From: FEN-1297 sp964498065
Lineage (GTDB): Bacteria > Bacteroidota > Ignavibacteria > Ignavibacteriales > Ignavibacteriaceae
Assembly (NCBI GenBank): GCA_964498065.1
Contig: CAZCFZ010000003.1
Location: forward strand, 51,043 to 115,042
Reading direction: 5' to 3'
Length of the DNA: 64,000 nucleotides
Shown piece after piece: positions 36,806 to 46,420 of the stretch (position 1 is the first letter of the stretch; the number at the start of each line of letters is the position of its first letter). Position numbers and translations under genes: made by a program. The notes beneath the pieces were generated by a model, which saw only the letters and a list, made by a program, of their open reading frames with translations, ran no database searches and was not told the origin of the DNA.

Positions 36806-37216
36806 TTGGCGGACAACAATTTTTACCTCGAGATTGAAAGTGATCCTAATAATCTTATAGTAGTTGAAGAATTTGTAAATTATTTTTCAATAGAGTTAAA
36901 TCTTTCCGAAGATAAAATCCCGGGATTACTTTTATCTGTAACCGAAGCGACTACCAATGCTATCATTCATGCGAATAAAAGCGATAAAGAGAAAAAAGTT
37001 AAAATTTACGTCAATAAAGAAGACAGCAAATTAATTATTAAAATAAAGGATGAAGGGAAAGGATTTAATCCCGCAGACGTTCCTGATCCGACCGAGCCTG
37101 AAAATCTTTTAAAAGATTCGGGTAGAGGCCTTTATTTAATGAAAGTATATATGGACGATTTAAAATACAACATCACGCCGGATGGCACCGAAACCATTCT
37201 TACCTTAAATTTATAA
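36806..37216 (+). CDS. RsbW/SpoIIAB-like serine-protein kinase (anti-sigma type)
   Basis: The 136-residue protein is a stand-alone GHKL ATPase domain of the HATPase_c_2 type. The N-box is SVTEATTNAIIHA (Asn51), the G1 box is IKDEGKGF, and the G2 box is GRGLYLMKVYMD. Such proteins bind a sigma factor or a partner switch protein and phosphorylate an STAS antagonist. Translation starts at TTG with AGGA about 7 nt upstream. No STAS or PP2C gene lies adjacent, so the partners are elsewhere. It probably shares a transcript with the preceding outer-membrane gene. Confidence 0.88.
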   Translation: MADNNFYLEIESDPNNLIVVEEFVNYFSIELNLSEDKIPGLLLSVTEATTNAIIHANKSDKEKKVKIYVNKEDSKLIIKIKDEGKGFNPADVPDPTEPENLLKDSGRGLYLMKVYMDDLKYNITPDGTETILTLNL

Positions 37217-37345
37217 AATTATATTAAAAAAAGTGAAAACTCTTTTGTTTAATATATTATCTACTCTGAAAAACCAAACTTTATATTGATTCGAATTTCT
37301 CAAAGATTAAATATTAACCTATTTTATTAATTTTTACTCGATTTA

Positions 37346-37377
37346 TTGATAATGATTTTTATCAAATTATATATTTG
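37346..37377 (+). promoter_or_regulatory. Bacteroidota-type promoter of mdh
   Basis: TTG (37346-37348), a 21-nt spacer and TATATTTG (37370-37377) fit the -33/-7 pattern. The transcript would have a leader of about 110 nt before the mdh ATG at 37497, which has AGGAGA at 37485-37490. Confidence 0.5.
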
Positions 37378-37496
37378 TTCTTTGCAAATGGAATAATTCA
37401 TTTATATTTTTAAAGTATTGTTAGTAATAAAATTACGGGGACCGCATATTTTATTACCACTCAAAAACTGTAAAATTATTTTTTAGGAGAAAAATT

Positions 37497-38462
37497 ATGG
37501 CTAGAAAAAAAATTTCTTTAATAGGAGGTGGCCAGATAGGCGGCGTATTGGCTCAATTAATTGCACAGAAACAATTAGGCGATGTCGTGCTCTTTGATAT
37601 AGTTGAAGATATGCCTCAAGGTAAAACTTTAGATATTGGCGAAGCTGCAAGAGTAGTCGGTTTTGATGTTCGTGTTAAAGGAACAAATTCCTACAAAGAT
37701 ATAGCAGGCTCCGATCTTATTATAATTACAGCCGGACTGCCTAGAAAACCCGGAATGAGCAGAGACGACCTATTAACAACCAATGCAAAGATAATGAAAT
37801 CTGTTGCAGAAGGTGTAAAAGAAAATGCGCCTAATGCTATCGTAATAATTATTTCCAATCCATTGGATGCTATGGTTACATTATTTAAGAAAATTACAGG
37901 TTTTCCGGCAAATAGAGTTTTAGGACAAGCAGGCGTATTAGATTCATCACGCTTTGCTACTTTTATTGCCTGGGAACTTGATGTGTCTGCAAAAGATGTT
38001 AACGCAATGGTTTTAGGCGGCCATGGTGATACAATGGTTCCTTTAGTTAGATATGCAAATGTAAATGGAATTCCTGCTATGGAAATGCTGGAAAGAAAAT
38101 ATAAAGATAAAACCAAGGCGGAAGAAGTTATGAAGGCGATGGTAGAACGTACTAAAATGGCCGGGGGTGAAGTTGTAAAACTTCTTAAGACCGGTTCGGC
38201 TTTTTATTCACCTGCTGCTTCGGCAGTTGCCATGGCTCAATCAATTTTACTTGATGAAAAGAGATTACTGCCGGCATGTGCATATTTAAGCGGAGAATTC
38301 GGTGTAAACGGATATTATGTAGGCGTGCCCGCCGTATTGGGAGCTAACGGAGTAGAAAGAGTTGTTGAACTTTCATTAAATGAAGAAGAACAAACTGCTC
38401 TAAATAAATCCATAAATGCAGTAAAAAAATTAGTTGAAGATATGGACAGACTTGGCTTTTAG
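37497..38462 (+). CDS. mdh: Malate dehydrogenase (LDH-like, type III)
   Basis: The 321-residue NAD-dependent enzyme interconverts malate and oxaloacetate in the TCA cycle. The Rossmann loop GGGQIGG is at 10-16, Asp34 sets NAD preference, the substrate arginines are Arg83 and Arg89 (LPRKPGMSRDD), and the catalytic His176 is in GGHGDTMVP. RKPGMSRDDL distinguishes malate from lactate dehydrogenases. AGGAGA precedes the ATG by 6 nt. It is monocistronic, with its own promoter and terminator. Confidence 0.96.
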   Translation: MARKKISLIGGGQIGGVLAQLIAQKQLGDVVLFDIVEDMPQGKTLDIGEAARVVGFDVRVKGTNSYKDIAGSDLIIITAGLPRKPGMSRDDLLTTNAKIMKSVAEGVKENAPNAIVIIISNPLDAMVTLFKKITGFPANRVLGQAGVLDSSRFATFIAWELDVSAKDVNAMVLGGHGDTMVPLVRYANVNGIPAMEMLERKYKDKTKAEEVMKAMVERTKMAGGEVVKLLKTGSAFYSPAASAVAMAQSILLDEKRLLPACAYLSGEFGVNGYYVGVPAVLGANGVERVVELSLNEEEQTALNKSINAVKKLVEDMDRLGF

Positions 38463-38485
38463 TATTTAGCATTCAGCTTGGTAAT

Positions 38486-38516
38486 AAAAAACCCTCCTAA
38501 AAAAGGAGGGTTTTTT
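38486..38516. terminator. Bidirectional terminator between mdh and rpmA
   Basis: AAAAAACCCTCCT (38486-38498), loop AAAAA, and AGGAGGGTTTTTT (38504-38516) form a perfect 13-bp stem flanked by A- and T-runs. It ends both convergent transcripts. Confidence 0.95.
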
Positions 38517-38546
38517 ATTTATTATAACTTAATATAAACTTAAGAA

Positions 38547-38801
38547 TTACTGTGTAACTATACTTATAAACTTTCTATCGCCTTTTTTGGTTTCAAATTT
38601 TACAATGCCGTCCGCAACAGCAAAAAGAGTATCATCACCGCCCTTAAGCACATTGTCTCCGGGATGAAATTTTGTTCCTCTTTGTCTAACCAGTATATTG
38701 CCGGCAACTACCTTTTCTCCGCCAAACTTTTTTACACCTAAACGCTGGGCGTTACTATCTCTTCCGTTTCTTGATGAACCTTGACCTTTTTTATGAGCCA
38801 T
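38547..38801 (-). CDS. rpmA: 50S ribosomal protein L27
   Basis: The 84-residue protein is a typical L27: AHKKGQGSSRNGRDS at the N-terminus reaches the peptidyl-transferase centre, followed by GNILVRQRGTKFHPG. No N-terminal extension as in Firmicutes. It lies 17 nt after rplU, the usual gene pair. Confidence 0.98.
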   Translation of the reverse strand: MAHKKGQGSSRNGRDSNAQRLGVKKFGGEKVVAGNILVRQRGTKFHPGDNVLKGGDDTLFAVADGIVKFETKKGDRKFISIVTQ

Positions 38802-38818
38802 TATTTATTCTCCTGCTT

Positions 38819-39127
38819 TTAACCGATCTTTGTAATTTCTATTTGTGTTAAAGACTGTCTATGACCATTCTTTTTCTGATATCCTGTTCTTCTTTTCTTC
38901 TTGAAGACAATTACTTTGCCATCTTTTGTATGATCTAAAACCTTAGCCTTAACCTTAACACCTTCCAAATAAGGACTTCCCAATTTTGTTCCATTGTCAT
39001 CAGATAATAAAAGAACATTTTTAAATGTTACGCTTTTATTAGGAGCTTCCTTTAAACGTGGAACATAGTATTTTGTATTTTCAGCTACTTTAAATTGTTG
39101 TCCTAAAATATCAACAACTGCAAACAT
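38819..39127 (-). CDS. rplU: 50S ribosomal protein L21
   Basis: The protein has 102 residues from the ATG at 39127 (MFAVVDILGQQFKV), where L21 proteins normally begin and which has GAGGT five bases upstream. An open frame extends 20 codons further to 39187, but those residues are not L21-like. The C-terminal KKKRRTGYQKKNGHRQ is the conserved rRNA-binding part. It is transcribed with rpmA. Confidence 0.97.
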   Translation of the reverse strand: MFAVVDILGQQFKVAENTKYYVPRLKEAPNKSVTFKNVLLLSDDNGTKLGSPYLEGVKVKAKVLDHTKDGKVIVFKKKRRTGYQKKNGHRQSLTQIEITKIG

Positions 39128-39248
39128 TTTTACCTCATTATCTAAAATATAGACAGTAAAGTTAAGAAATTGATTCTCACAAGTCAATTAGGGATAAAAT
39201 AATTTTTATTGGATTTTAATGAATTTAATAATAAAAAAGTGTCTTATT

Positions 39249-40277
39249 TCATTTTTTTAGTCTGAAAGAGAATTCCGAACCTGAATCCGGGATGCTGTTC
39301 ACTTCAACTTTTGAGCCGTGTGCATCAACTATATGCTTTACAATTGCAAGCCCAAGACCGGTTCCGCCGACTGCCCTGGATCTTGCTTTATCAACTCTGT
39401 AAAATCTCTCAAAAATTCTTCCGATATCCTCCTGTGAAATGCCGATGCCGGTATCCCTTACAATTATTTTCCCGAACTTAGGTTCTTCAACAACCAAAAC
39501 TTCAACCTTGCCTTTTTCAGTATATTTAATCGCATTTTGAATTAAATTTATCATTACCTGATGAAGCCTTAACTTATCCCCGAAGAGTTGTAATTTATCT
39601 CGTGCGGGAAGATAAATTAAATCAATTTGTTTTTCGGCCGCTATAGGTGATAATTCCTTAATGATATTTTGAAGGTACTCATTTATATTAAAATACCTGA
39701 ATGTCATTCTCATTTCACCGGATTCAATCATTGAAATATCGATTAAATCATTAAGAAGCGTATTAAGATTATTTGTATGTTGAATTGCCTTTTCTAAAAA
39801 ATTCTTATTCACTTTCTTATCGTTTACCGCACCATCCAACAATGTTTCTATGTAACCCTGTATAGCAAAAATAGGCGTGCGTAATTCGTGGGAAACATTA
39901 GCCAAAAATTCAGTCCTTACCTTTTGAAGTCTTTTTAAATCTTCTATATCTGCTTTTGTTTTTTCAAACATCAGCTTTATATCTTCTTGAAGACTTGACA
40001 GGTTGCGGCTTAACTTAATTTCATCGGAAGCAGAGTATAAATTTTTTCTGATATTGTTGATGGTCAATTTAACTTCATTTAGCTCGTAATTTCTCTTTTT
40101 ACCTATAAAATTCAGTAGGATGAAGCTTAGAAGAATCGTAAGAATTATGAGAGGAATTTCATAAGAATTGTCAGTTAAAAAAATTATTATGAGGAAAATA
40201 AAAAATAAATTGAATATTATTAATTCAATCAAATAAACCCGCGCAGAAAGGATATTGGATTTAAATTCACTCAACAC
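39249..40277 (-). CDS. PhoR-like sensor histidine kinase
   Basis: The 342-residue membrane kinase has two adjacent N-terminal membrane segments (~17-35, ~41-58) with almost no periplasmic loop, then a short coiled coil and the kinase core: His130 in SHELRTPIF, N-box NLIQNAIKYT, G1 DTGIGIS, F-box FERFYRVD and G2 GGTGLGLAIV. There is no recognisable PAS or HAMP domain. With so little outside the membrane it probably senses a membrane or partner-protein state. The start overlaps the end of the response-regulator gene by 11 nt, so the two form a pair. Confidence 0.92.
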   Translation of the reverse strand: MLSEFKSNILSARVYLIELIIFNLFFIFLIIIFLTDNSYEIPLIILTILLSFILLNFIGKKRNYELNEVKLTINNIRKNLYSASDEIKLSRNLSSLQEDIKLMFEKTKADIEDLKRLQKVRTEFLANVSHELRTPIFAIQGYIETLLDGAVNDKKVNKNFLEKAIQHTNNLNTLLNDLIDISMIESGEMRMTFRYFNINEYLQNIIKELSPIAAEKQIDLIYLPARDKLQLFGDKLRLHQVMINLIQNAIKYTEKGKVEVLVVEEPKFGKIIVRDTGIGISQEDIGRIFERFYRVDKARSRAVGGTGLGLAIVKHIVDAHGSKVEVNSIPDSGSEFSFRLKK

Positions 40278-40959
40278 TTTTAAATCTATACCCCACTCCT
40301 TTCACGGTTTCAATTAAATCGGAATATTTTTCAAGCTTTTCTCTAATTTTTCTTATATGAACATCGACGGTCCTATCAACAACATATACATCGGTTCCCC
40401 AGACATCTTTCAGCAAAGCATCACGGCTAAAGACCCTTCCGGGATTATTAGCCAAATAAAACAATACTTCAAATTCTTTCCTGGGAAAAATCTTTTCGTT
40501 TCCATCGATGTGGACTATATATTGTTCCCTGTCTATTAAAAGCGGACCAATTTTAATTTTTAACGGAGCTTTTTTCTCAGTTGTTTGAACTTCCACTTTT
40601 CGCAGATTGGATTTTACTCTTGCAATTAGTTTTTTCGGAGAAATCGGTTTTTGAATATAATCACTGGCTCCAAGCTCTAAACCCAGGATTTCATTTACTT
40701 CGCCTACCTTTGCAGTTAAAAATATAATAGGTGTGGATTCAAACCCAGATGTATTTCTAATCTTCTTGCAAACCTCATATCCATCCAACTTAGGCATCAT
40801 AATATCAAGGATAATTAAATCTGGTTTTTCAGAAATCTTAGATAATGCTTCCACCCCGTCAAAAGCAGTTATAACTTCAAAACCTTCATATTCAAGATTA
40901 TATTGAAGGAACTCAACAATATCAGGCTCATCATCAACCAGTAAAATTTTTGTTTTCAT
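40267..40959 (-). CDS. PhoB/OmpR-family response regulator
   Basis: The 230-residue protein has a receiver domain (acidic pair in LLVDDEPD, phospho-acceptor Asp52 in IILDIMMP, Lys in QKPISP) and a winged-helix DNA-binding domain (FPRKEFEVLFYLANNPGRVF, TVDVHIRKIREKL, TVKGVGYRF). It is a DNA-binding regulator paired with the kinase that follows. PhoB is the nearest type, but no pst or pho genes are in view, so the phosphate role is not shown. It lies 4 nt after the oxidoreductase gene in the dxs operon. Confidence 0.94.
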   Translation of the reverse strand: MKTKILLVDDEPDIVEFLQYNLEYEGFEVITAFDGVEALSKISEKPDLIILDIMMPKLDGYEVCKKIRNTSGFESTPIIFLTAKVGEVNEILGLELGASDYIQKPISPKKLIARVKSNLRKVEVQTTEKKAPLKIKIGPLLIDREQYIVHIDGNEKIFPRKEFEVLFYLANNPGRVFSRDALLKDVWGTDVYVVDRTVDVHIRKIREKLEKYSDLIETVKGVGYRFKSVE

Positions 40960-40963
40960 AAGC

Positions 40964-41965
40964 TTATAATTTAATTTCTTTATTTAATGAAGATGATTTA
41001 TACATTGCTTCAATTACTTTCATTCTTGGTAAAGATTCTTCAGCAGAAGAAAAAATAGGATTTAATCCGTTTACCGAGCCGATAAAACTTTTCAATTCAT
41101 TTGTATAAGATTTTTTAAACAAACTCACAGCACTTTCACTTTGGGAAGGAGTTAAATCAATAATTTGTCCCTCAATCTTCTTATATACATGAAACGGGTT
41201 TAAAGAAGCTGCCCCTTTAGTGCCGTATATATTAAAATAAAACGAATCTTTTGCTAACGGCAGCGACCAGCTCGATTCGATACTGATAGTTGTAGATCCG
41301 GAGCATCTAAGAAAGCTGATGGATGAATCTTCTACATTCTTAGTGTACTGGTGATAGCTCTGAGTACTTACAGTTTCAACTGAGGGAAATTTTAAAAGCC
41401 AAAGCGCCATATCCAACATTAAAATACTTAAATCGATTATAACCCCGCCGCCTGATTCTTCTTTTTTTGTAAACCATTTTTGACCGCTGCTTTGACTTCT
41501 TAACCATCCGCATTTAATATAAAAAGGATCACCGATTTCACCGGAATTTAAAAGACTTTTTAATATCATTGAATCCGGTCTAAAACGTAAATTCATCCCG
41601 ACCATAATCTGACGCTTATATTTTTTTGCCGCATCAACAATTTGTTTTGCTTCCTGGAGAGTACGTGCCAAAGGCTTTTCAACCAGAATATCTTTATTTG
41701 CTTTTAAGCAGGCAGTAGCAATTTCTTTATGAGAATTAGTCGGTGTGGCTATAATTAAAGAACCGGCATCACTGTTTTTCAATAAATCAATATGATCTTT
41801 ATATCTTTCCTTAATATTAAATTTATCAGCAACTGTCTGCAGCCTATTATTATTAATATCTGCAACGGCACAAACCTCCACATTTTCAAATTTTGTTAAG
41901 TTAGGTAGATGAACTAATTGTGCAATGCCTCCCAAACCAATTACAGCAACTTTAGTTTTCTCCAT
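40964..41965 (-). CDS. Gfo/Idh/MocA-family NAD(P)-dependent oxidoreductase
   Basis: The 333-residue protein has an N-terminal Rossmann domain (VIGLGGIAQLVHLPNL, VADINN) and the family's EKPLA motif with its catalytic-region lysine. The C-terminal domain has the GGGVIIDLSILMLDMALWLL helix typical of the group. Members oxidise or reduce sugars and cyclitols. The substrate cannot be read. The start shares one base with the dxs stop (TAATG), so it is translationally coupled with dxs. Confidence 0.9.
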   Translation of the reverse strand: MEKTKVAVIGLGGIAQLVHLPNLTKFENVEVCAVADINNNRLQTVADKFNIKERYKDHIDLLKNSDAGSLIIATPTNSHKEIATACLKANKDILVEKPLARTLQEAKQIVDAAKKYKRQIMVGMNLRFRPDSMILKSLLNSGEIGDPFYIKCGWLRSQSSGQKWFTKKEESGGGVIIDLSILMLDMALWLLKFPSVETVSTQSYHQYTKNVEDSSISFLRCSGSTTISIESSWSLPLAKDSFYFNIYGTKGAASLNPFHVYKKIEGQIIDLTPSQSESAVSLFKKSYTNELKSFIGSVNGLNPIFSSAEESLPRMKVIEAMYKSSSLNKEIKL

Positions 41966-43884
41966 TAGATGGTAACCTCGTGATCCACTTTTTTCTTTTC
42001 ATAAAAACTTTTCACCTTTTCAGCAATCCCTTCCGCATCAATCTTAAGCATTTTATGAAGTTCGGCTTGCGTACCGTGTTCGATAAACTGATCCGGTAAT
42101 CCAATTCTTAATATATCATTTTTATAATTTTTTTGTGAAAAATATTCCAATATACCGCTGCCGAAACCTCCGGTTAAGGCATTTTCTTCAAGTGTGATAA
42201 TTTTGGAGTGTCTCCTTGAAATTTCATCCAGTTTCTTCGAGTCCAATGGTTTTACAAATCTCATATTAATTACTTCACAAGAAATCCCTTCATTCTCTAA
42301 AAGCTCGGAGGCTTTAAGAGCAAAATTAACCATTAAACCTACGGCGAGAAAAACGGCATCCTTACCTTCTCTCAATTTTTCGCTTTTACCAATTTCAATT
42401 TCATCAAATCCTTCTTTTAATTTAACACCAACACCCGAACCTCTGGGATACCTTAAGGCAATAGGGCCATTTTCATAATTAATAGCTGTAAACAGCATAT
42501 CTCTTAATTCTGATTCATCTTTCGGCGCCATTATAACCATTCCCGGAATCATTCTTAAGTAAGTCAGATCAAAGGCGCCATGGTGTGTTGGACCATCTGC
42601 TCCCACTAAACCGGCACGATCGAGTGCAAAAACAACATGAAGTTTTTGAATAGCAACATCATGTACAATTTGATCAAATGCCCGTTGTAAAAAAGTTGAA
42701 TAAACTGCAACTACAGGAACTATTCCCTGCGTTGCCAATCCTGCCGCAAAAGTAACCGCATGCTCTTCAGCAATTCCAACATCAAAATAATTCTTAGGAA
42801 AATTTTTTTGAAGTAAATCCAAGCCTGTACCGTCCGGCATTGCGCCTGTAATTCCAACTACTCTCGGATTATCCATTACAATTTGTAAAAGCGCCTTTCC
42901 AAAAACAGATGTATAGGACGGGATACCTCCAGCTTTTTTAATTGCTTTCCCAGTAACCTTATCAAAAGGGGTTGATGCATGTAATTTTTGCTCGTCACTT
43001 TCAGCGGGAAGATACCCTTTGCCTTTTTGAGTGATTGCGTGAACTAAGATTGGACCTTTTAAGTCTTTAACTTGCTCAAAAATTTTAATAAGCTGATGAA
43101 TATTATGACCGTTAACCGGACCAAAATATCTAAAACCCAGCGCTTCGAATAACATACCCGGTGTAACAACTGCTTTTATTCCGTTTTCTAACCGGGAAGC
43201 AATTTTTCTTAGTCTATCACCGAATTGATCCAGTTTACCTGTCAATTCCCAGATTTGCCCTTTAAACTTATTGTAATCGGGGTGTGCAATCATTTCCGTA
43301 AAATAATTAGAAATCTGCCAAACATTCGGCGCAATTGACATATTATTATCATTAAGAACCACAATTAAGTTAGATTTAATAATCCCGGAATTATTCATTG
43401 CTTCGTAAGCCATACCGCCGGTCATTGCACCATCGCCGGTAACTGCTATTACTTTTCTTTTTTCATTTTTTATATCTCTAGCTACAGCCATACCGAGTGC
43501 AGCAGATATTGAAGTTGATGCGTGTCCGGCTCCGAAAGTATCATATTCGCTTTCCGAACGTTTAAGAAATCCGCTTATACCGTGAAATTTTCTTATCATC
43601 TTCAGTGCTTCTTTTCTGCCGGTTAAAATTTTATGTGGATAAGCCTGATGCCCGGTATCCCAGACTATCAAATCATATGGAGTATTAAACACACGGTGTA
43701 ATGCTACCGTCAACTCAACAGTACCTAAACCGCCTCCGAAATGTCCGCCTATTTCGGAAATCGTATCAATGAGATACTCCCTAATATCGGAACATAAAAT
43801 TTTTAATTGGGATTCGTCAAGTTGACGAATATCGGAAGGATAATTAATCTTCGATAATATTTCATATTTTCCCGGCTCATTCAT
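41965..43884 (-). CDS. dxs: 1-deoxy-D-xylulose-5-phosphate synthase
   Basis: The 639-residue thiamine-diphosphate enzyme condenses pyruvate and glyceraldehyde 3-phosphate, the first step of the MEP isoprenoid pathway. GHQAYPHKILTGR, GDGAMTGGMAYEAMNN (ThDP/Mg site), GADGPTHHGAFDL and RYPRGSGVG are typical. Length is normal. It sits 19 nt after xseB, a common arrangement with exonuclease VII genes, and is followed by the oxidoreductase. Confidence 0.97.
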   Translation of the reverse strand: MNEPGKYEILSKINYPSDIRQLDESQLKILCSDIREYLIDTISEIGGHFGGGLGTVELTVALHRVFNTPYDLIVWDTGHQAYPHKILTGRKEALKMIRKFHGISGFLKRSESEYDTFGAGHASTSISAALGMAVARDIKNEKRKVIAVTGDGAMTGGMAYEAMNNSGIIKSNLIVVLNDNNMSIAPNVWQISNYFTEMIAHPDYNKFKGQIWELTGKLDQFGDRLRKIASRLENGIKAVVTPGMLFEALGFRYFGPVNGHNIHQLIKIFEQVKDLKGPILVHAITQKGKGYLPAESDEQKLHASTPFDKVTGKAIKKAGGIPSYTSVFGKALLQIVMDNPRVVGITGAMPDGTGLDLLQKNFPKNYFDVGIAEEHAVTFAAGLATQGIVPVVAVYSTFLQRAFDQIVHDVAIQKLHVVFALDRAGLVGADGPTHHGAFDLTYLRMIPGMVIMAPKDESELRDMLFTAINYENGPIALRYPRGSGVGVKLKEGFDEIEIGKSEKLREGKDAVFLAVGLMVNFALKASELLENEGISCEVINMRFVKPLDSKKLDEISRRHSKIITLEENALTGGFGSGILEYFSQKNYKNDILRIGLPDQFIEHGTQAELHKMLKIDAEGIAEKVKSFYEKKKVDHEVTI

Positions 43885-43903
43885 CGCAGTATTTGTTCCT
43901 TAC

Positions 43904-44143
43904 TTACTCTTCAAATAATTCGTTTTCTTCGGATGAAATTTTATCCAGCTCTTTTTTCAATTCGGTAATTTTCAGTTCTGCTTTTTGTAAAGAAGTTATG
44001 CAATTTTTAGAAAGTTCTATCCCTTCTTCATACAAATTGATTGCCTCTTCAAGTCCAATTTCACCATTTTCCAAAAGATCGGAAATCTCTTCCAGTCGTT
44101 TTAAATTTTTCTCAAAACTATTTTTAACTGCCTTTTTTGCCAT
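43904..44143 (-). CDS. xseB: Exodeoxyribonuclease VII small subunit
   Basis: The 79-residue helical protein has the family core SFEKNLKRLEEISDLLENGEIGLEEAINLYEEG-type pattern (residues ~8-40). It binds the long C-terminal helices of XseA. It lies between xseA and dxs on the same strand. Confidence 0.94.
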   Translation of the reverse strand: MAKKAVKNSFEKNLKRLEEISDLLENGEIGLEEAINLYEEGIELSKNCITSLQKAELKITELKKELDKISSEENELFEE

Positions 44144-44224
44144 ATTATTAACAAGAGATTATCAAATAATTTTCATTTTAATTATAAAATTTTATTATCA
44201 CAAACCCAAATCAATATTACAATT

Positions 44225-45412
44225 TTATTTTGATTCAAGGCGAATATCACCATCATAGAAATTCAACAAAGTTTCAAATTCACTATTAAAATATGCAGCA
44301 CGGGTAATAAATTTAGAATCTTGTTTAACTAAAACAAATCCTTTTTTAAGAACCTTATTTATGTTATGGGATTCAATCGATTTTGCCAATAATTGAAGTT
44401 TATTTTTTTTTAATAAAAGCTGCCGATCACTATTCTGAGTAAAACGGTAGGTTACATTATCAACTTGCTGCGATTTTTTCCGGATTAAATCAATCGGAAT
44501 TTTAAAACCATATGAATTTAAAATATTGTCAATATCATTTTTTAAATTTGAGCAGATTTTAGTAATGTTTTGCGTTGAATTATAGGAAAATTCATCAATA
44601 AAGCCGAAGAGATCATTTTTATCCGGGGTAACTATTTCCATTGCAGCTGATGGAGTCGGGGTTCTCAAATCTGCAACAAAATCCGCTATTGTAAAATCAA
44701 TTTCATGACCGATTCCTGTTACAATCGGAATATTGGATCTGAAGATTTCTCGAGCGACAATTTCTTCATTAAAGGCCCAAAGATCTTCAATTGAACCGCC
44801 GCCTCTGCCGACTATAATTACATCAATATCTTTTTGTCTATTTAACAATCTAATACTTTCAACAATAGTCTCTGCGGCTCCGCTTCCCTGAACTTTTGAA
44901 GGGGCTATCACTAATTCAGCTAACGGATATCTTCTCGTAGCAACACTAATCATATCTTTAAAGGCAGCACCGTCAATTGCAGTAACTATCCCTATCTTTA
45001 TTGGAAAACCGGGAATAGGCTTTTTATATTTTTCATCAAAAAGACCTTCATCAGAAAGTTTTTTCTTCAGCAGTTCAAAAGCCGCTTGAAGCTCGCCAAC
45101 ACCGGCCGGCTTCATCGAACGAACATCAAGCTGATAACTTCCGCGCGGCGGATAGACCGTAATTCTCCCTTTGACAATTACTTTCATTCCGTCTTGCGGA
45201 GTAAAGAAGACATAATTATTCAATCCTTTCCACATGGTACAGGAAATTACTGCATTTGAGTCTTTCAAATTAAAATACCAATGACCGGATACATGCGATT
45301 TAAAATTGGATATCTCACCTTCAACGGAAATTTGAGAAAAGTTTGTTTCAAGTGAAAACTTAATCTGTTTTGTTAACTCCGATACACTTAATATGTCCGT
45401 ATTTTCAGCCAT
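44225..45412 (-). CDS. xseA: Exodeoxyribonuclease VII large subunit
   Basis: The 395-residue protein has an N-terminal OB-fold (ISVEGEISNFKSHVSGHWYF) and the catalytic core with GRGGGSIEDLWAFNEE, TGIGHEIDFTIADFVAD and RTPTPSAAME. It degrades single-stranded DNA from both ends in repair. The coiled-coil C-terminal part is present but shorter than in E. coli (456 residues), ending with KGFVLVKQ. It is the first gene of the xseA-xseB-dxs run. Confidence 0.96.
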   Translation of the reverse strand: MAENTDILSVSELTKQIKFSLETNFSQISVEGEISNFKSHVSGHWYFNLKDSNAVISCTMWKGLNNYVFFTPQDGMKVIVKGRITVYPPRGSYQLDVRSMKPAGVGELQAAFELLKKKLSDEGLFDEKYKKPIPGFPIKIGIVTAIDGAAFKDMISVATRRYPLAELVIAPSKVQGSGAAETIVESIRLLNRQKDIDVIIVGRGGGSIEDLWAFNEEIVAREIFRSNIPIVTGIGHEIDFTIADFVADLRTPTPSAAMEIVTPDKNDLFGFIDEFSYNSTQNITKICSNLKNDIDNILNSYGFKIPIDLIRKKSQQVDNVTYRFTQNSDRQLLLKKNKLQLLAKSIESHNINKVLKKGFVLVKQDSKFITRAAYFNSEFETLLNFYDGDIRLESK

Positions 45413-45477
45413 TTATTTTTTTCTTTCAGTCAGCGATTAATTGTTTATAATATGACTGTCTTCATTAAAAATTAATT

Positions 45478-46356
45478 TTATTTATTTATTCCTTTTCTAA
45501 AAATCAAACAATACTGATGATGCCTGTTTGAAACCCAGGCACTATTAACGCCGAGTGCAATTAAAGGTTTATCGTCTTGAAGCCAGATTTTTTCATCTTT
45601 TAACACCCAGCTTTTTGATTTCCTTTTAGTTAAAGAAACAGCGGTATCAAAAGCCAAAGGAAATAACTTACCTTTAAAATAAATATTGTTTGTAATAATC
45701 GTTAAATAACCGTTAGGTTTTGTCAAATCGAAAACCTGATCAAATATATTCGCCTGTCTCTCAATAAAGCTTTCATAATCTGTTTCATTACCTATGTCAT
45801 TCTTGCTTTGGGAATATTTAGTTGTTAATCCCTTGTCGGTCCGCAGTTTCTGCCTTAAAGAATTTCTTTCAAGCTGATTCCAATACGGAGGAGAAGTTAT
45901 TGTATAATCAAACTTAACTTTTCCCAATCCCTTTTCCGGCAATATACTCTTCAAATTTTCGGAGGAACCGTGTAACGGTATAATTTTATTTTTAAACTTT
46001 TCTTTCTTAATTCTATCGATTGTTATTTTATAAAATAATTTTGAAAGTTCGACTGCGACAGCATTTCTTTCAAGATTTCCGGCGGCGATTAATGTACTAC
46101 CCGTACCCATAAACGGATCCAAAATCCAATCACCTTGTTTTGTAAAAAATGATATAAACTCTTCCACTAATGATTCCGGAAACTTAGCAGGATGCAGCAG
46201 CTCGTTTTTTTTTCTCCGCGGCGGCTTGTGTATAAACCATGATTTGGAGAATTTAATCCATTCCTTACCGGTTAAATTATTGAGTTTGTTATTTAGGTTA
46301 TATTTTCCGCGATCTCCGAGGTTGATAATATTTTCAGAATTTGATTGATTGGTCAT
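45478..46356 (-). CDS. Solitary DNA methyltransferase (amino-MTase, TSPPY type)
   Basis: The 292-residue enzyme has the AdoMet-binding motif DPFMGTGST (80-88) before the catalytic TSPPY (154-158). The SPPY form is typical of N4-cytosine or N6-adenine methyltransferases, and the order X-I-IV with a later variable part fits the gamma-like layout. It probably recognises a short site through the ~170-230 region. No restriction endonuclease gene is beside it, so it looks like an orphan modification enzyme; some orphans act in regulation or repair timing. Confidence 0.88.
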   Translation of the reverse strand: MTNQSNSENIINLGDRGKYNLNNKLNNLTGKEWIKFSKSWFIHKPPRRKKNELLHPAKFPESLVEEFISFFTKQGDWILDPFMGTGSTLIAAGNLERNAVAVELSKLFYKITIDRIKKEKFKNKIIPLHGSSENLKSILPEKGLGKVKFDYTITSPPYWNQLERNSLRQKLRTDKGLTTKYSQSKNDIGNETDYESFIERQANIFDQVFDLTKPNGYLTIITNNIYFKGKLFPLAFDTAVSLTKRKSKSWVLKDEKIWLQDDKPLIALGVNSAWVSNRHHQYCLIFRKGINK

Positions 46357-46420
46357 TAATTATTTTTAATATTTTTAAAGCAATGTTAACCAATTTAAGT
46401 AATCAGTAAATATTTTATTT

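Noticed and set aside
37691..38116. 141-codon minus-strand frame
   Set aside because: Antisense shadow of the malate dehydrogenase gene, whose catalytic motifs are complete.
40267..40959. Phosphate-response gene phoB
   Set aside because: The protein is of PhoB/OmpR type but no pst, phoU or phoA genes are in view, so the phosphate role is not supported.
43893..44258. 121-codon plus-strand frame
   Set aside because: It is antisense to xseB and the end of xseA, both well-supported genes.
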